A stretch of 62,551 nt of DNA from JALZAH01 sp051000755 (GTDB lineage Bacteria; Actinomycetota; Acidimicrobiia; Acidimicrobiales; Palsa-688): positions 1 to 62,551 of the forward strand of contig JBPCNZ010000093.1 in the NCBI GenBank assembly GCA_051000755.1, given 5' to 3'. A program made the translations under genes and the position numbers. The notes under the pieces were generated by a model. That model was given only the letters and a program-made list of their open reading frames with translations, made no database searches and was not told the origin of the DNA. This document shows positions 1 to 8,124 of the stretch, in pieces (the first letter of the stretch is position 1; every line of letters starts with the position of its first letter).

Positions 1-742
1 TCGGGGGGGCTCCTCCTTCTCGCCACCGGGGGGGGTCTCCGCCCCTCCTTTCTTGCGCGGCGCCCTTCCCCCCCCCCCGAGCCCGGTAGCGACGTTCGAC
101 CGTCCGGGTCGCCAATTGGGACACCAAGGAGATGCGGGCCGCCTCACTTCTCGCCACCACCAACAGTCCCGAGGTGCCCCGGTCCAGGCGGTGGACGATG
201 CCCGGCCGGAGAGCGTCGTCACCCTGAGCGGCCGACACCAGGCTCATCAGGTCCGGGTAGGCGGCCACCAGCCCCTGGACCAGCGTGCCCCGGGAGTGGC
301 CGGCTCCGGGATGGACCACAAGTCCGGCGGGCTTGTCGACGACGATGACGTCGTCATCGACGTGGAGCACCGGGACGGTCACGGACGGGTCGGCCAGGTC
401 CTCAGGTGCTAGCGGGCCGGCACCGACGAGCGCACCGTCGATGCGCAGACGCTCGCCCCGGTGGACCCGGCGACTCCCGGAGCGCACCGGGGCGCCCCGT
501 CCCACCCGGACTCTTCCGGCGTTGACCAGGTCGGCGGCCAGGGACCGGGTCAGACCGGTCAGCAGGGCGACGGTGCGGTCCACCCGTTCTCCGTCCAGGG
601 CGGCGGGCACCTGCCAGGACGGACCGGCCTCTCCCCCGCCAGTTTCCGGGCTGCCGGTCTCCGGGCTGCCGGTCTCCGGGCTGCCAGTCTCCGGGCTGCC
701 AGTCTCCGGGCTGACCGTCTCCGGGCTGGAGAGCTCGCTCAT
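1..742 (-). CDS. rluD: RluA/RluD family 23S rRNA pseudouridine synthase, 3' end lost at window edge
   Basis: The enzyme isomerises uridines in 23S rRNA to pseudouridine. About 220 residues match the family: a run of five SPETG-type repeats at the N-terminus, an S4 RNA-binding domain (about residues 35-95, LDGERVDRTVALLTGL onward), then the catalytic domain with VVDKPAGLVVHPG and the active-site motif GIVHRLDRGTSGLLVVA, where the Asp is the catalytic nucleophile. The ATG at 742 overlaps the lspA stop as ATGA, which fixes the start. After RRYRA (near position 82) the frame stays open but enters Gly/Arg/Pro nonsense through an 11-base C run. The family would continue for about 100 more residues. 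The end is therefore missing or corrupted, not naturally short. Confidence 0.9.
   Translation of the reverse strand, partial: MSELSSPETVSPETGSPETGSPETGSPETGSPETGGGEAGPSWQVPAALDGERVDRTVALLTGLTRSLAADLVNAGRVRVGRGAPVRSGSRRVHRGERLRIDGALVGAGPLAPEDLADPSVTVPVLHVDDDVIVVDKPAGLVVHPGAGHSRGTLVQGLVAAYPDLMSLVSAAQGDDALRPGIVHRLDRGTSGLLVVARSEAARISLVSQLATRTVERRYRARGGGKGAAQERRGGDPPRWREGGAPP
646..720. repeat. 15-bp minisatellite in the rluD N-terminus
   Basis: There are five 15-bp units of the type CCGGGCTGCCGGTCT, differing at a few bases, with a partial sixth unit to 730. On the coding strand they encode Ser-Pro-Glu-Thr-Gly repeats at residues about 5-30 of RluD, ahead of the S4 domain. The unit length keeps the frame. 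Confidence 0.95.
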
Positions 743-1266
743 GTCGGGCTGCGGTCGGGTGCGGATCGCCGCAGCGAGCGCCGCTCGGAGCCAGGGCCGG
801 GCGGGCGGCGGGTGGAAGAGGCGACGGCGAGGGCCACGGCCCCCACCACGATGGCGGCATCGGCGAGATTGAAGATCGGCCACCAGTCATGGCTGCCGAT
901 GCGCAGGGCGGCGATGAAGTCGATGACCGAGCCGTGATGGTCGCGCCCGACCCGGTCGACGAGATTCCCGATCGCCCCCCCGACGAGGAGTCCGAGACCC
1001 ACGGCCATGGGGACGGAGGCCTGGCGGACCGCTCGGCGCCCAAGGATGAGCAGGACCGCGACGAGGGCCACGACGACGGCCTCGACGACCGGCGTCACCC
1101 CCCGGCCCAGCCCGAAGGCTGCGCCTGAGTTGAAGGTCAGGGACAGCCACACCGGACCGACGACATGACGTGGGTCCACGGTGTGGTGCAAGGCCCAGGT
1201 TTTGGTGGCCTGGTCAGCGGCCACGACGACACCAGCGACCACCACCGGGAGGATCCGGCGGCTCAC
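739..1266 (-). CDS. lspA: Lipoprotein signal peptidase (signal peptidase II)
   Basis: An integral membrane aspartic protease that removes signal peptides from diacylated prolipoproteins. The family motifs are in order: ADQATK in the first membrane segment, FNSGAAFGL, GGAIGNLVDR with one catalytic Asp, VIDFI, and FNLADAAIVVG with the second catalytic Asp. Four hydrophobic segments and about 175 aa agree with the family. I chose the GTG at 1266, which begins VSRRILPVVV five bases after the stop of the upstream zinc-finger gene. Longer versions reach back to 1368 but would add an Arg-rich stretch that overlaps that gene. The 3' end overlaps the rluD start as ATGA. Confidence 0.93.
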   Translation of the reverse strand: MSRRILPVVVAGVVVAADQATKTWALHHTVDPRHVVGPVWLSLTFNSGAAFGLGRGVTPVVEAVVVALVAVLLILGRRAVRQASVPMAVGLGLLVGGAIGNLVDRVGRDHHGSVIDFIAALRIGSHDWWPIFNLADAAIVVGAVALAVASSTRRPPGPGSERRSLRRSAPDRSPT

Positions 1267-1271
1267 CGGCG

Positions 1272-1883
1272 TCAGCGACGCGACGAGAGGCCGCCGCTCT
1301 TGCACGCCACGCACAGGGCGGCGTGGGGCAGAGCCTCGAGCCGGGCCTCGGGAATGGATTGGCCGCACTGCTCGCAGAGCCCGTAGGTGCCGGAAAGAAT
1401 CTTCTCCAGGGCGAAGTCGATCTCGTTCACCGCCGCCAGAGCCTGGGCCGAGAGGACCAGGTCGAGCTCCCGGTCCACGTTGGAGGTCCCACCCTCTCCG
1501 CCCTCTTCGTCGAACTGCACGTCCCCCGGCTCGTGCTCCAGGGCCAAGGAGTCGGCCTGGGCCTTCAGCTCGTTGGCGGAACGCAGATAGGTGTTGCGCT
1601 CCTCGATCAACCGCTCACGCTGGGCCCCCAGGAACGGTGTCAGCTTGGGGGCGCGGGCCTTCTTGGTCGCGTTCTTGGTCGCGTTCTTGGTTGCCGACTT
1701 GGCCGCCGACTTGGTCGCGGTCTTGGTCACGGTCGCCGTCGCCGTCGCGGTCTTGGTCGCGCCGCCGCTCGTCGCCGGCCGGTCAGGCGTCTTGGCCGCC
1801 TTGGCGGCTCTCGTGCCCTTCTTGGCCGTCGCCGTCGTGGTCTTCGCCGCTTGGGCGGTGGAAACCTTCTGCGCCTTGGTCAT
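1272..1883 (-). CDS. DksA/TraR-type C4 zinc-finger protein with a histone-H1-like Lys/Ala tail
   Basis: The protein is 203 aa. The C-terminal half is the DksA/TraR module: a coiled-coil region (ERLIEERNTYLRSANELKAQ), acidic residues, and a zinc finger CEQCGQSI...CVAC at the end. Proteins of this family bind RNA polymerase near its secondary channel or act as structural homologues. The first 90 residues are a low-complexity Lys/Ala/Thr tail (TKSAAKSATKNATKNATKK) made from 12-bp repeats, resembling the basic tails of histone-like proteins, so nucleic-acid binding is plausible. The ATG at 1883 starts MTKAQKVSTAQ. A longer open frame upstream has no family likeness. It lies next to lspA, as is usual in actinobacteria. 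The regulatory role is inferred. Confidence 0.85.
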   Translation of the reverse strand: MTKAQKVSTAQAAKTTTATAKKGTRAAKAAKTPDRPATSGGATKTATATATVTKTATKSAAKSATKNATKNATKKARAPKLTPFLGAQRERLIEERNTYLRSANELKAQADSLALEHEPGDVQFDEEGGEGGTSNVDRELDLVLSAQALAAVNEIDFALEKILSGTYGLCEQCGQSIPEARLEALPHAALCVACKSGGLSSRR

Positions 1884-1915
1884 ACCATCACGTCCCACGC
1901 TCGGGAGGAGCCGGG

Positions 1916-1943
1916 ACCCTACCACGGTGCCGACTCCTGTCAT
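1916..1943 (-). promoter_or_regulatory. Candidate SigA-type promoter for the DksA-like gene
   Basis: On the minus strand, ATGACA (1943-1938, five of six bases match TTGACA) is followed by a 16-base spacer and TAGGGT (1921-1916, fits TANNNT). It lies about 33 bases upstream of the ATG at 1883, leaving room for a short leader. Confidence 0.4.
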
Positions 1944-2111
1944 GCTCGCTTGCACCCTCGGCCGCGGTCCTTCGCCACGCCGAGGTGGCACGGGTCGCCC
2001 GGCGCCACGGACAACGCCCGTGGGCGGCTCGTTGTTCCCGTTTCTCGTGGGTCTCACACCGGGTACGTGGGGGACCCCGAAACCGGCGACGGGAGCAGGC
2101 CCCCCGCCCCG

Positions 2112-2117
2112 TATCCT
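2112..2117 (+). promoter_or_regulatory. Leaderless-type -10 element for ileS
   Basis: TATCCT lies six bases before the ATG at 2124. In actinobacteria a TANNNT element at this distance places transcription start on the A of the ATG, giving a leaderless mRNA. No Shine-Dalgarno sequence is seen. No convincing -35 is visible. Confidence 0.5.
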
Positions 2118-2123
2118 GGGACA

Positions 2124-5100
2124 ATGCCCTCTGGCCCTGACGCTGCTGGCCCGTATCCAGACGTACCCGCCTCACCCCGCTTCCCCGCCATGGAGAAGGT
2201 CACGCTGGCCACCTGGGCCGACGAGAAGACGTTCGAGGCGTCGGTCGAACAGCGACCGGCGGGCGCCAACGAGTACGTGTTCTACGACGGCCCCCCCTTC
2301 GCCAACGGCCTCCCCCACTACGGCCACCTCCTGACCGGTTATGTCAAAGACGCCATCCCCCGGTACCAGACGATGCTGGGCCGGCGGGTCGAGCGCCGCT
2401 TTGGCTGGGACTGCCACGGCCTGCCTGCGGAGACCGAGGCCGAAAAGGGGCTGGGGGTGTCCGGGCGGGGGCCGATCACCGAGTTCGGCATCGACCGCTT
2501 CAACGACTACTGCCGCACGTCGGTGCTGCGCTACACCCGCGAGTGGGAGGGCTACGTCACCCGGCAAGCCAGGTGGGTCGATTTCGAGAACGACTACAAG
2601 ACGATGGACCTGCCCTACATGGAGAGCGTCCTGTGGGCCCTCAAGTCGCTCTATGACCAAGGGCTCCTGTATGAGGCCTACCGGGTCCTGCCCTACTGCT
2701 GGGAGTGCGAGACACCCCTGTCCAACTTCGAGACCCGCCAGGACGACGCCTACCGGGAGCGCCAGGACCCGGCCATCACCGTGGCGTTCCGGCTCACCGA
2801 CACCGTGGGCGGCCCCGAGGTGCTCCGCTCCGGTGTGGAGCTGTGGGCGTGGACCACCACCCCTTGGACCCTGCCCTCCAACCTGGCCCTCGCCGTCGGT
2901 CCGGACGTGGACTACACCGTCTTCGAGGGCGACGGGCGGCGCATCGTCATCGGTTCCGGCACCGTCGGGGGCTACGAGGGCCAGCTCGAGGGGACCGTAC
3001 CCGTCGCCACGGTCAAGGGGGCCGATCTCGTCGGCCGCCACTTCACCCCCCTGTTCGGGTACTTCGCCGATGCCGCCAACGCCTTCGTGGTGCTCTCCGC
3101 CACATGGGTGTCCACCGACGACGGCACCGGCGTGGTGCAGATGGCTCCCGGATTCGGTGAAGACGACCAGACCACCTGTGCTGCTGCCGGCATCGCTGTC
3201 GTCTGCCCTGTCGACGATCGCACCCGTTTCACCAGCGAGGTCCCCGACTTTGCCGGCCTGCAGGTCTTCGAGGCCAACCAGCCGGTCATCCGGGCCCTGA
3301 GGGCTCAGGGCAGCCTGGTCCGGGCCGATTCCTACGTGCACAGCTACCCCCACTGCTGGCGGACGGACACCCCGCTCGTCTACAAGGCCGTCACCTCGTG
3401 GTTCGTTGCCGTCACCGCCATCAAGGACCGTCTGGTGGCTCACAATGCCGAGATCACCTGGGTGCCCAGCCACGTCCGCGACGGCTCCTTCGGTCGGTGG
3501 TTGGAGGGGGCCAGGGACTGGTCGATCTCCCGGAACCGGTTCTGGGGCACGCCCATACCAGTGTGGAAGAGCGACGATCCGGCCTACCCCCGCCTCGACG
3601 TCTACGGCAGCCTCGACGAGCTCGAAGCGGATTTCGGGGTGCGCCCCGGCGACCTGCACCGCCCGGGCATCGACGCCCTGACCCGGCCCAACCCCGATGA
3701 CCCGACGGGCAGGTCCACCATGCGCCGGGTCACCGACGTCCTCGACTGCTGGTTCGACTCGGGCTCGATGCCCTTCGCCCAGGTCCACTACCCCTTCGAG
3801 AACCAGCAGTGGTTCGAAGACCATTTCCCGGGTGACTTCGTGGTCGAGTACATCGGCCAGACTCGAGGTTGGTTCTACAACCTCCATGTGCTCGCCGGCG
3901 CCCTCTTCGACCGGCCCGCCTTCTCCACCTGCCTCGCTCACGGCGTCATCCTGGGCGACGACGGCCAGAAGATGTCCAAGCGGCTGCGCAACTATCCCGA
4001 TCCCGAGGAGATGTTCGCCAAGCACGGGGCCGACGCCATGCGCTGGGCCCTGCTGTCGTCGCCGGTGGTGCGGGGCGGCGACACCATCTTCACCGAGAAG
4101 GCCATCACCGATGCCGTCCGAGCGGCACTGCTGCCCCTGTGGAACGCCTGGTCCTTCTTCTCTCTCTACGCCAACGCCGACGGCTACACGGCCCAGGTGG
4201 GCCGCACCGACGCGCCGGGCATCCTGGACCGTTACGTGCTGGCCAAGGCCGGCCAAGCCGTGGTCGCCGTCAAGGCGGCCATGGACGCCTACGACATCCC
4301 GGGCGCCTGCGGCGCCGTGGAGTCGTTCCTTGATGCGCTCACCAACTGGTACATCCGCCGGAGCCGGGACCGGTTCTGGGGCACCGACTCTGAGGGCGGC
4401 ACCGACTCTGAGGGCGGCCGCGCCGATACTGCCGCGGCGTTCGACACCCTGGCCACGGTGCTCGACGTCCTGTGCCGGGTGGCCGCCCCGTTGCTCCCCC
4501 TCGAGACCGAGGCCATCTGGCGGGATCTGGTGTCCGATCCCGACGTGGCCAGCGTACACCTCACCGACTGGCCGGAGGCGACCGCGTTGCCCGCCGACGA
4601 GGCCCTGGTCACCAGGATGGACCGGGTCCGCGACGTGTGCTCCGCCGGCCACTCCATCCGCAAGGCGGCGGGCCGGCGGGCCCGCCTGCCGCTGAGATCG
4701 CTCACCGTCGTTGCCCCCGACGCCGCCGAGCTCGAGCCGTTCGCGGCCATCGTGGCCGACGAGGTCAACGTCAAGGCGGTGCAGTTCAGCGCCGACGTCG
4801 ACCGTTATGCGTCCCGCAGCCTGACCGTGGTGTTCAAGACCGCCGCGCCCCGCCTGGGTAAGGACACTCCGGCGGTGGCGGCTGCGGCCAAGGCCGGCGA
4901 CTGGGAGCTGCTCGACGACGGCGGGGCACGGGTCGGTCCGGCGGTGCTGGAAGCAGACGAGTTTGATCTCCGCCTCACGGCCGTCTCGGAGGAGACGACG
5001 AGGACCCTCCCGGGCCTCGGGGGTCTGGTGGTGCTCGACGTCGACACTGATGCTGCCCTGGAAGCGGAGGGCGTCGCCCGCGACGTGGTCCGTCTCGTGC

Positions 5101-5330
5101 AGCAGCGCCGACGCGAGCTCGACTTGGCGGTCAGCGACCGCATCCAGCTGACGACCATTGCCCCCCCGCCTGTGGCCGCCGCCCTCGGGACCCACCGGTC
5201 CTGGATCGCCACCCAGACCCTCGCCACCACGTTTTCCATCGCCGAGAGTGATGGGCAAGTGCACCCGGACCCCGACGCGGTCACCCTGGCCGACGGTTCG
5301 GGCGTGACGATCCACATCCGGCAGGCCTGA
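2124..5330 (+). CDS. ileS: Isoleucyl-tRNA synthetase, long (type 2) form
   Basis: Charges tRNA-Ile with isoleucine. The product is 1068 aa, the length of the eukaryote-like type 2 enzymes. The HIGH-type motif is PHYGH at about residue 62 within FYDGPPFANGLPHYGHL. The KMSKS loop is QKMSKRLRN near residue 615. The CP1 editing domain and anticodon-binding domain follow the usual order. Type 2 IleRS enzymes are generally mupirocin-insensitive (family knowledge, not tested here). An 18-bp direct duplication at about 4380-4415 encodes GTDSEG twice in the anticodon-binding region. The ATG at 2124 begins 14 residues before the conserved N-terminus and follows a leaderless-type -10. It is the only plus-strand gene inside an otherwise minus-strand cluster. 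Confidence 0.97.
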   Translation: MPSGPDAAGPYPDVPASPRFPAMEKVTLATWADEKTFEASVEQRPAGANEYVFYDGPPFANGLPHYGHLLTGYVKDAIPRYQTMLGRRVERRFGWDCHGLPAETEAEKGLGVSGRGPITEFGIDRFNDYCRTSVLRYTREWEGYVTRQARWVDFENDYKTMDLPYMESVLWALKSLYDQGLLYEAYRVLPYCWECETPLSNFETRQDDAYRERQDPAITVAFRLTDTVGGPEVLRSGVELWAWTTTPWTLPSNLALAVGPDVDYTVFEGDGRRIVIGSGTVGGYEGQLEGTVPVATVKGADLVGRHFTPLFGYFADAANAFVVLSATWVSTDDGTGVVQMAPGFGEDDQTTCAAAGIAVVCPVDDRTRFTSEVPDFAGLQVFEANQPVIRALRAQGSLVRADSYVHSYPHCWRTDTPLVYKAVTSWFVAVTAIKDRLVAHNAEITWVPSHVRDGSFGRWLEGARDWSISRNRFWGTPIPVWKSDDPAYPRLDVYGSLDELEADFGVRPGDLHRPGIDALTRPNPDDPTGRSTMRRVTDVLDCWFDSGSMPFAQVHYPFENQQWFEDHFPGDFVVEYIGQTRGWFYNLHVLAGALFDRPAFSTCLAHGVILGDDGQKMSKRLRNYPDPEEMFAKHGADAMRWALLSSPVVRGGDTIFTEKAITDAVRAALLPLWNAWSFFSLYANADGYTAQVGRTDAPGILDRYVLAKAGQAVVAVKAAMDAYDIPGACGAVESFLDALTNWYIRRSRDRFWGTDSEGGTDSEGGRADTAAAFDTLATVLDVLCRVAAPLLPLETEAIWRDLVSDPDVASVHLTDWPEATALPADEALVTRMDRVRDVCSAGHSIRKAAGRRARLPLRSLTVVAPDAAELEPFAAIVADEVNVKAVQFSADVDRYASRSLTVVFKTAAPRLGKDTPAVAAAAKAGDWELLDDGGARVGPAVLEADEFDLRLTAVSEETTRTLPGLGGLVVLDVDTDAALEAEGVARDVVRLVQQRRRELDLAVSDRIQLTTIAPPPVAAALGTHRSWIATQTLATTFSIAESDGQVHPDPDAVTLADGSGVTIHIRQA

Positions 5331-5384
5331 CCGCCGGTTCTCTCACAACCCAGGCGGGCTGACGGAGATGCGGATGGCGCCGGC

Positions 5385-6491
5385 TCAGCCGGGTTTGGCA
5401 CCAGCCCGCAGGCGGTCGATGCGCTTGAGCACGGTGGCACGGTTGGCTCCGGCCCGCTCCGTCGCCTCGATGGTGGCCAGATCGGGATGGCTCAGCTCGC
5501 CGAGCATGGGCAGGATCTGAGCGACCCGCAGCGACTCGTAGCCAGGGATGGGCTCCCTCGTCCTCGCCGCGCCCCGCCGGCGGGGCGTGGGCGCAGCAGG
5601 AACGGGCGGGGCGGCGGGTGGGGTGACGGCCGGCGCCTTGCGTGCCGGCGCGGCAGGCGGGGTGGGAACGGCCCGGGCCGCGGGGGTGGCCGGGGCGGGG
5701 GCGGCCGGAGCAGCCTCTGCCTCGGACCTTCCACCGAGGAGGGTCTCGATGCGCCGCAAGATGGTCCCTCGGGCCTTGCCGGCCGCTTCCCGGTCACGCA
5801 CGTCGATCAGCTCGTCGTCCTCGAGCTCGACCAGGATGGGCAGGATCTCGGCCACCCGCAGGTCGTCGTAGTCCTCGATGGGGAAGACGAACTCGTCATC
5901 CCAGTCGTCGTCGTCCCAATCCTCGTCAACGGCGTCGCCGTCCGTGTCGGTTACCGCGTTGGCGGCGGAGGACGGCCTGGCACCGGCAGCCGCAACCGGT
6001 TGGTGGGCGCCCACCTCGACGGCGGCCGGAATGTCGTCGACCTCGTCGTCGACGTCAACATCGTCGTCGACGCCGTCTGCGTCGACCGCCGATCCGCCCG
6101 TGCTTCCGGACCGCACCGGCGGCTGCCAGCCTGCTGCGCCCTGAGCCACCCGCCCCGAAACGGTGGTGGAATCCTTGGCTGTGCCAGCCTCGGTGGTGCC
6201 GCCCGCTGCGGGGACGACGGCGGTGTCATCAGTCTTCGGCTCTGGGGCGAGGTTGCCGGTGACGGGAGCGGAGGGGCGGCGCTCTCCACGCTCGACCGGT
6301 TCGGGCCGCTCGGAGCGACCGGAGCGACCGGCAGACCGTCGGGCCAGTCGGGAGAAGACGAACAGCGTCAGCGCGGCCAGGACGGCGCATGCCATCGACA
6401 AGTAGATGTAGCCCGGTCCGGGCAGGACCAGACCGATGATCAGCAGAACAATGCCGGCGAGTACCAAGCCGACGGTAACGATGAGCAGCAC
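5385..6491 (-). CDS. Membrane protein with two copies of a C-terminal helical module
   Basis: Function unknown. The 368-aa protein has two N-terminal membrane segments (about residues 2-27 and 30-50), then a long acidic, Ala/Pro-rich linker. Two related modules of about 50 residues follow. The first begins IEDYDDLRVAEILPIL and ends GKARGTILRRIETLLGG. The second begins IPGYESLRVAQILPML and ends GANRATVLKRIDRLRAG. Similar single modules occur at the C-termini of many actinobacterial membrane proteins (my recollection of the family; I cannot name the accession). The GTG at 6491 is chosen because GGAAGG lies seven bases upstream; an upstream GTG at 6524 is possible. It sits between divIVA and ileS, so a link to polar growth or division is a guess from position. 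Confidence 0.75.
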   Translation of the reverse strand: MLLIVTVGLVLAGIVLLIIGLVLPGPGYIYLSMACAVLAALTLFVFSRLARRSAGRSGRSERPEPVERGERRPSAPVTGNLAPEPKTDDTAVVPAAGGTTEAGTAKDSTTVSGRVAQGAAGWQPPVRSGSTGGSAVDADGVDDDVDVDDEVDDIPAAVEVGAHQPVAAAGARPSSAANAVTDTDGDAVDEDWDDDDWDDEFVFPIEDYDDLRVAEILPILVELEDDELIDVRDREAAGKARGTILRRIETLLGGRSEAEAAPAAPAPATPAARAVPTPPAAPARKAPAVTPPAAPPVPAAPTPRRRGAARTREPIPGYESLRVAQILPMLGELSHPDLATIEATERAGANRATVLKRIDRLRAGAKPG

Positions 6492-6554
6492 GCCAACACC
6501 TTCCCAACGAGCGGACCGCCTCACCCTAGTGGGAGGTGAGGAAGGTGGTAACGG

Positions 6555-7742
6555 TCAGCGCCGCCGGCGCAACCGCCCACCGAAGCGCCGCTCGGAGAGA
6601 TAGCCGCTGGCATCGTCGTCCTCGAAGAAGTCGTCGAGGGCCTGCTCCTCGGGATCCGGGTCCCCACGATCGTGATCCTCGACGACGATCGGGGTGCCCT
6701 GGCCCGGCGTGGGGTCGATCTCGTCAGTGCCCAGGTCGTGAGGGGCGTTCTCGCCGGCCGGGTGCCAGGCGACGGTCGGGGGGCCGTCGACGTCGGGATC
6801 CTCCCGTGGCGACACCTTGAACGTCGGCGTGCCCGGCCGTGGGCCGGAAGGATCCCCGGACGAGGCAACGGGAGGCGGCGGAGGCGGTGGGGGCGGCGGT
6901 GGTGCTGGCCGTGATGTCGAAGGTAGCGGCCGGGACGGCAGGGAGGTGGCGCCGGCCATCGAGCCGGGTGGTCGACTCTGTGGTTGGGGAGCCAGACCAG
7001 GACCGGGGCCCTGGGGCGGGGCTCCAGGACCTCCGGGCATGGGGCCTGGACCGCCGGCCCCAGGGCCTGCGGGCATCGGGCCTGGACCGCCGGAGACGGG
7101 GGGCGGACCTCCGGGTAGCGGCGCCCCAGTGGGGCCGGCCGGGCGAGGCGGCGGCGGCACGTCGATGGGCCGACTGGTAGGGGCCGGGGAGCGGACTCCG
7201 ACCCGCTCGACCAGGCTGAGCGCCTCCGACAGGGTGGCACTGAGCTCGGTGCGGTGGTCCTCGACCCATCGGTTCAGGGCGTCAACATCCTGCTGGGAAC
7301 GCTGGCGTGTCACCTCGAGCGAGGTCAGCTCAGCCCGCACGTCGCTCAGAGCGTCTTCATGGGTACGCCGGGCCCGCTCCTCGGCATCGTTCAGCTGGGT
7401 CTGGGCCTGTTGCTCAGCCGACGACAGGATGCGGGCAGCCTGCTCTCGCGCCTCTTGGACGGCGAGGTCGGCGGTGCGCTGCGCCAGCACCAGGGTCTTG
7501 CGCAAGGTCTCTTCGCTCGCGGACGTGTCAACGAAGGGAGCGGGCGGCGCCGACGAGGGGGCGGCCACGGCCGCCGCCGACTCGGCTCGCTGGGCCCGCT
7601 CCACGGCCTGGCGGAGCCGATCCTGCATGCTTTCGAGACCGACGGCGACCTGTTCGAGGAACTGGTCGACATCCTCGGGGTGATAGCCGCGCAACTTCTC
7701 GCGGAACTCGACCTCTCGAAGCGTCTTGGGAGAGACGTCCAT
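6555..7742 (-). CDS. divIVA: DivIVA/Wag31-like polar growth protein with a Pro-rich tail
   Basis: A cytoplasmic scaffold that binds curved membrane and recruits the wall-elongation machinery. The N-terminus (MDVSPKTLREVEFREKLRGYHPEDVDQFLEQV) is the diagnostic membrane-binding DivIVA domain. Coiled coil follows at about residues 30-60 and 85-180. The last 200 residues are Pro/Gly-rich, with GPGPMP repeats and an 11-proline run, and end in an acidic then Arg-rich tail, so the protein is longer than typical Wag31. The ATG at 7742 is preceded by TAGCAT at six bases with no Shine-Dalgarno, suggesting a leaderless message separate from the sepF-yggT transcript. Synteny after ftsZ supports the call. 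Confidence 0.9.
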   Translation of the reverse strand: MDVSPKTLREVEFREKLRGYHPEDVDQFLEQVAVGLESMQDRLRQAVERAQRAESAAAVAAPSSAPPAPFVDTSASEETLRKTLVLAQRTADLAVQEAREQAARILSSAEQQAQTQLNDAEERARRTHEDALSDVRAELTSLEVTRQRSQQDVDALNRWVEDHRTELSATLSEALSLVERVGVRSPAPTSRPIDVPPPPRPAGPTGAPLPGGPPPVSGGPGPMPAGPGAGGPGPMPGGPGAPPQGPGPGLAPQPQSRPPGSMAGATSLPSRPLPSTSRPAPPPPPPPPPPPVASSGDPSGPRPGTPTFKVSPREDPDVDGPPTVAWHPAGENAPHDLGTDEIDPTPGQGTPIVVEDHDRGDPDPEEQALDDFFEDDDASGYLSERRFGGRLRRRR

Positions 7743-7748
7743 GGGCCA

Positions 7749-7754
7749 ATGCTA
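7749..7754 (-). promoter_or_regulatory. Leaderless-type -10 element for divIVA
   Basis: TAGCAT on the minus strand ends six bases before the divIVA ATG, fitting TANNNT leaderless promoters. No clear -35 at the expected position. Confidence 0.5.
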
Positions 7755-7843
7755 GTGGCGCCGGGCGCCGCTGGTCGCGGACGCCCGGCGAGCAGTCTCG
7801 CTCACCGCCCCTGACCTCCGTGATGGCGCCACTTGGGCGCCGC

Positions 7844-8104
7844 TCAGAGCCGGGCCAGGATCTGGGTGACGATGACCTCACAGACGATGAACGCCACCAG
7901 GAAGGACAGGTCGAAGCCGCCGACGGGAGGGATGAGGCGGCGAAACGGGGCCAGCACCGGTTCGGTGACGGTGACCGCTATCCGCCGGACCGGGTTGAGC
8001 GGCGAGTCCGGTGAGTAGGGGAACCAGCTCATCAAAGCCCGGATGATCAGGATGACGACGTAGAGCTGACCGAGGTAATAGAGGACGTGCCCAAGGGAAT
8101 GCAT
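7844..8104 (-). CDS. YggT family membrane protein
   Basis: An 86-aa protein with two hydrophobic segments (LGHVLYYLGQLYVVILIIRAL and GGFDLSFLVAFIVCEVIVTQIL) around the family core SWFPYSPDSPLNPVRRIAVTVTEP and LAPFRRLIPPVGG. YggT proteins are found next to sepF in Gram-positive and actinobacterial division clusters; their function is poorly defined. The gene follows sepF by 20 bases, with no obvious promoter between, so it is probably cotranscribed. Confidence 0.92.
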   Translation of the reverse strand: MHSLGHVLYYLGQLYVVILIIRALMSWFPYSPDSPLNPVRRIAVTVTEPVLAPFRRLIPPVGGFDLSFLVAFIVCEVIVTQILARL

Positions 8105-8124
8105 GCGGACGAAGTCTGGCCCGC

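Noticed and set aside
1990..2010. A GAGGTGGCACGGGTCG stretch upstream of ileS that recalls a T-box sequence
   Set aside because: Actinobacterial ileS genes can carry a T-box, but no specifier stem or matching antiterminator was found, and a -10 element just before the ATG predicts a leaderless message.
2172..5315. A 1047-codon open frame on the minus strand opposite ileS
   Set aside because: Long opposite-strand frames are expected in high-GC genes. It has no recognisable domain, is rich in Gly/Asp/Arg/Val shadows, and ileS is certain.
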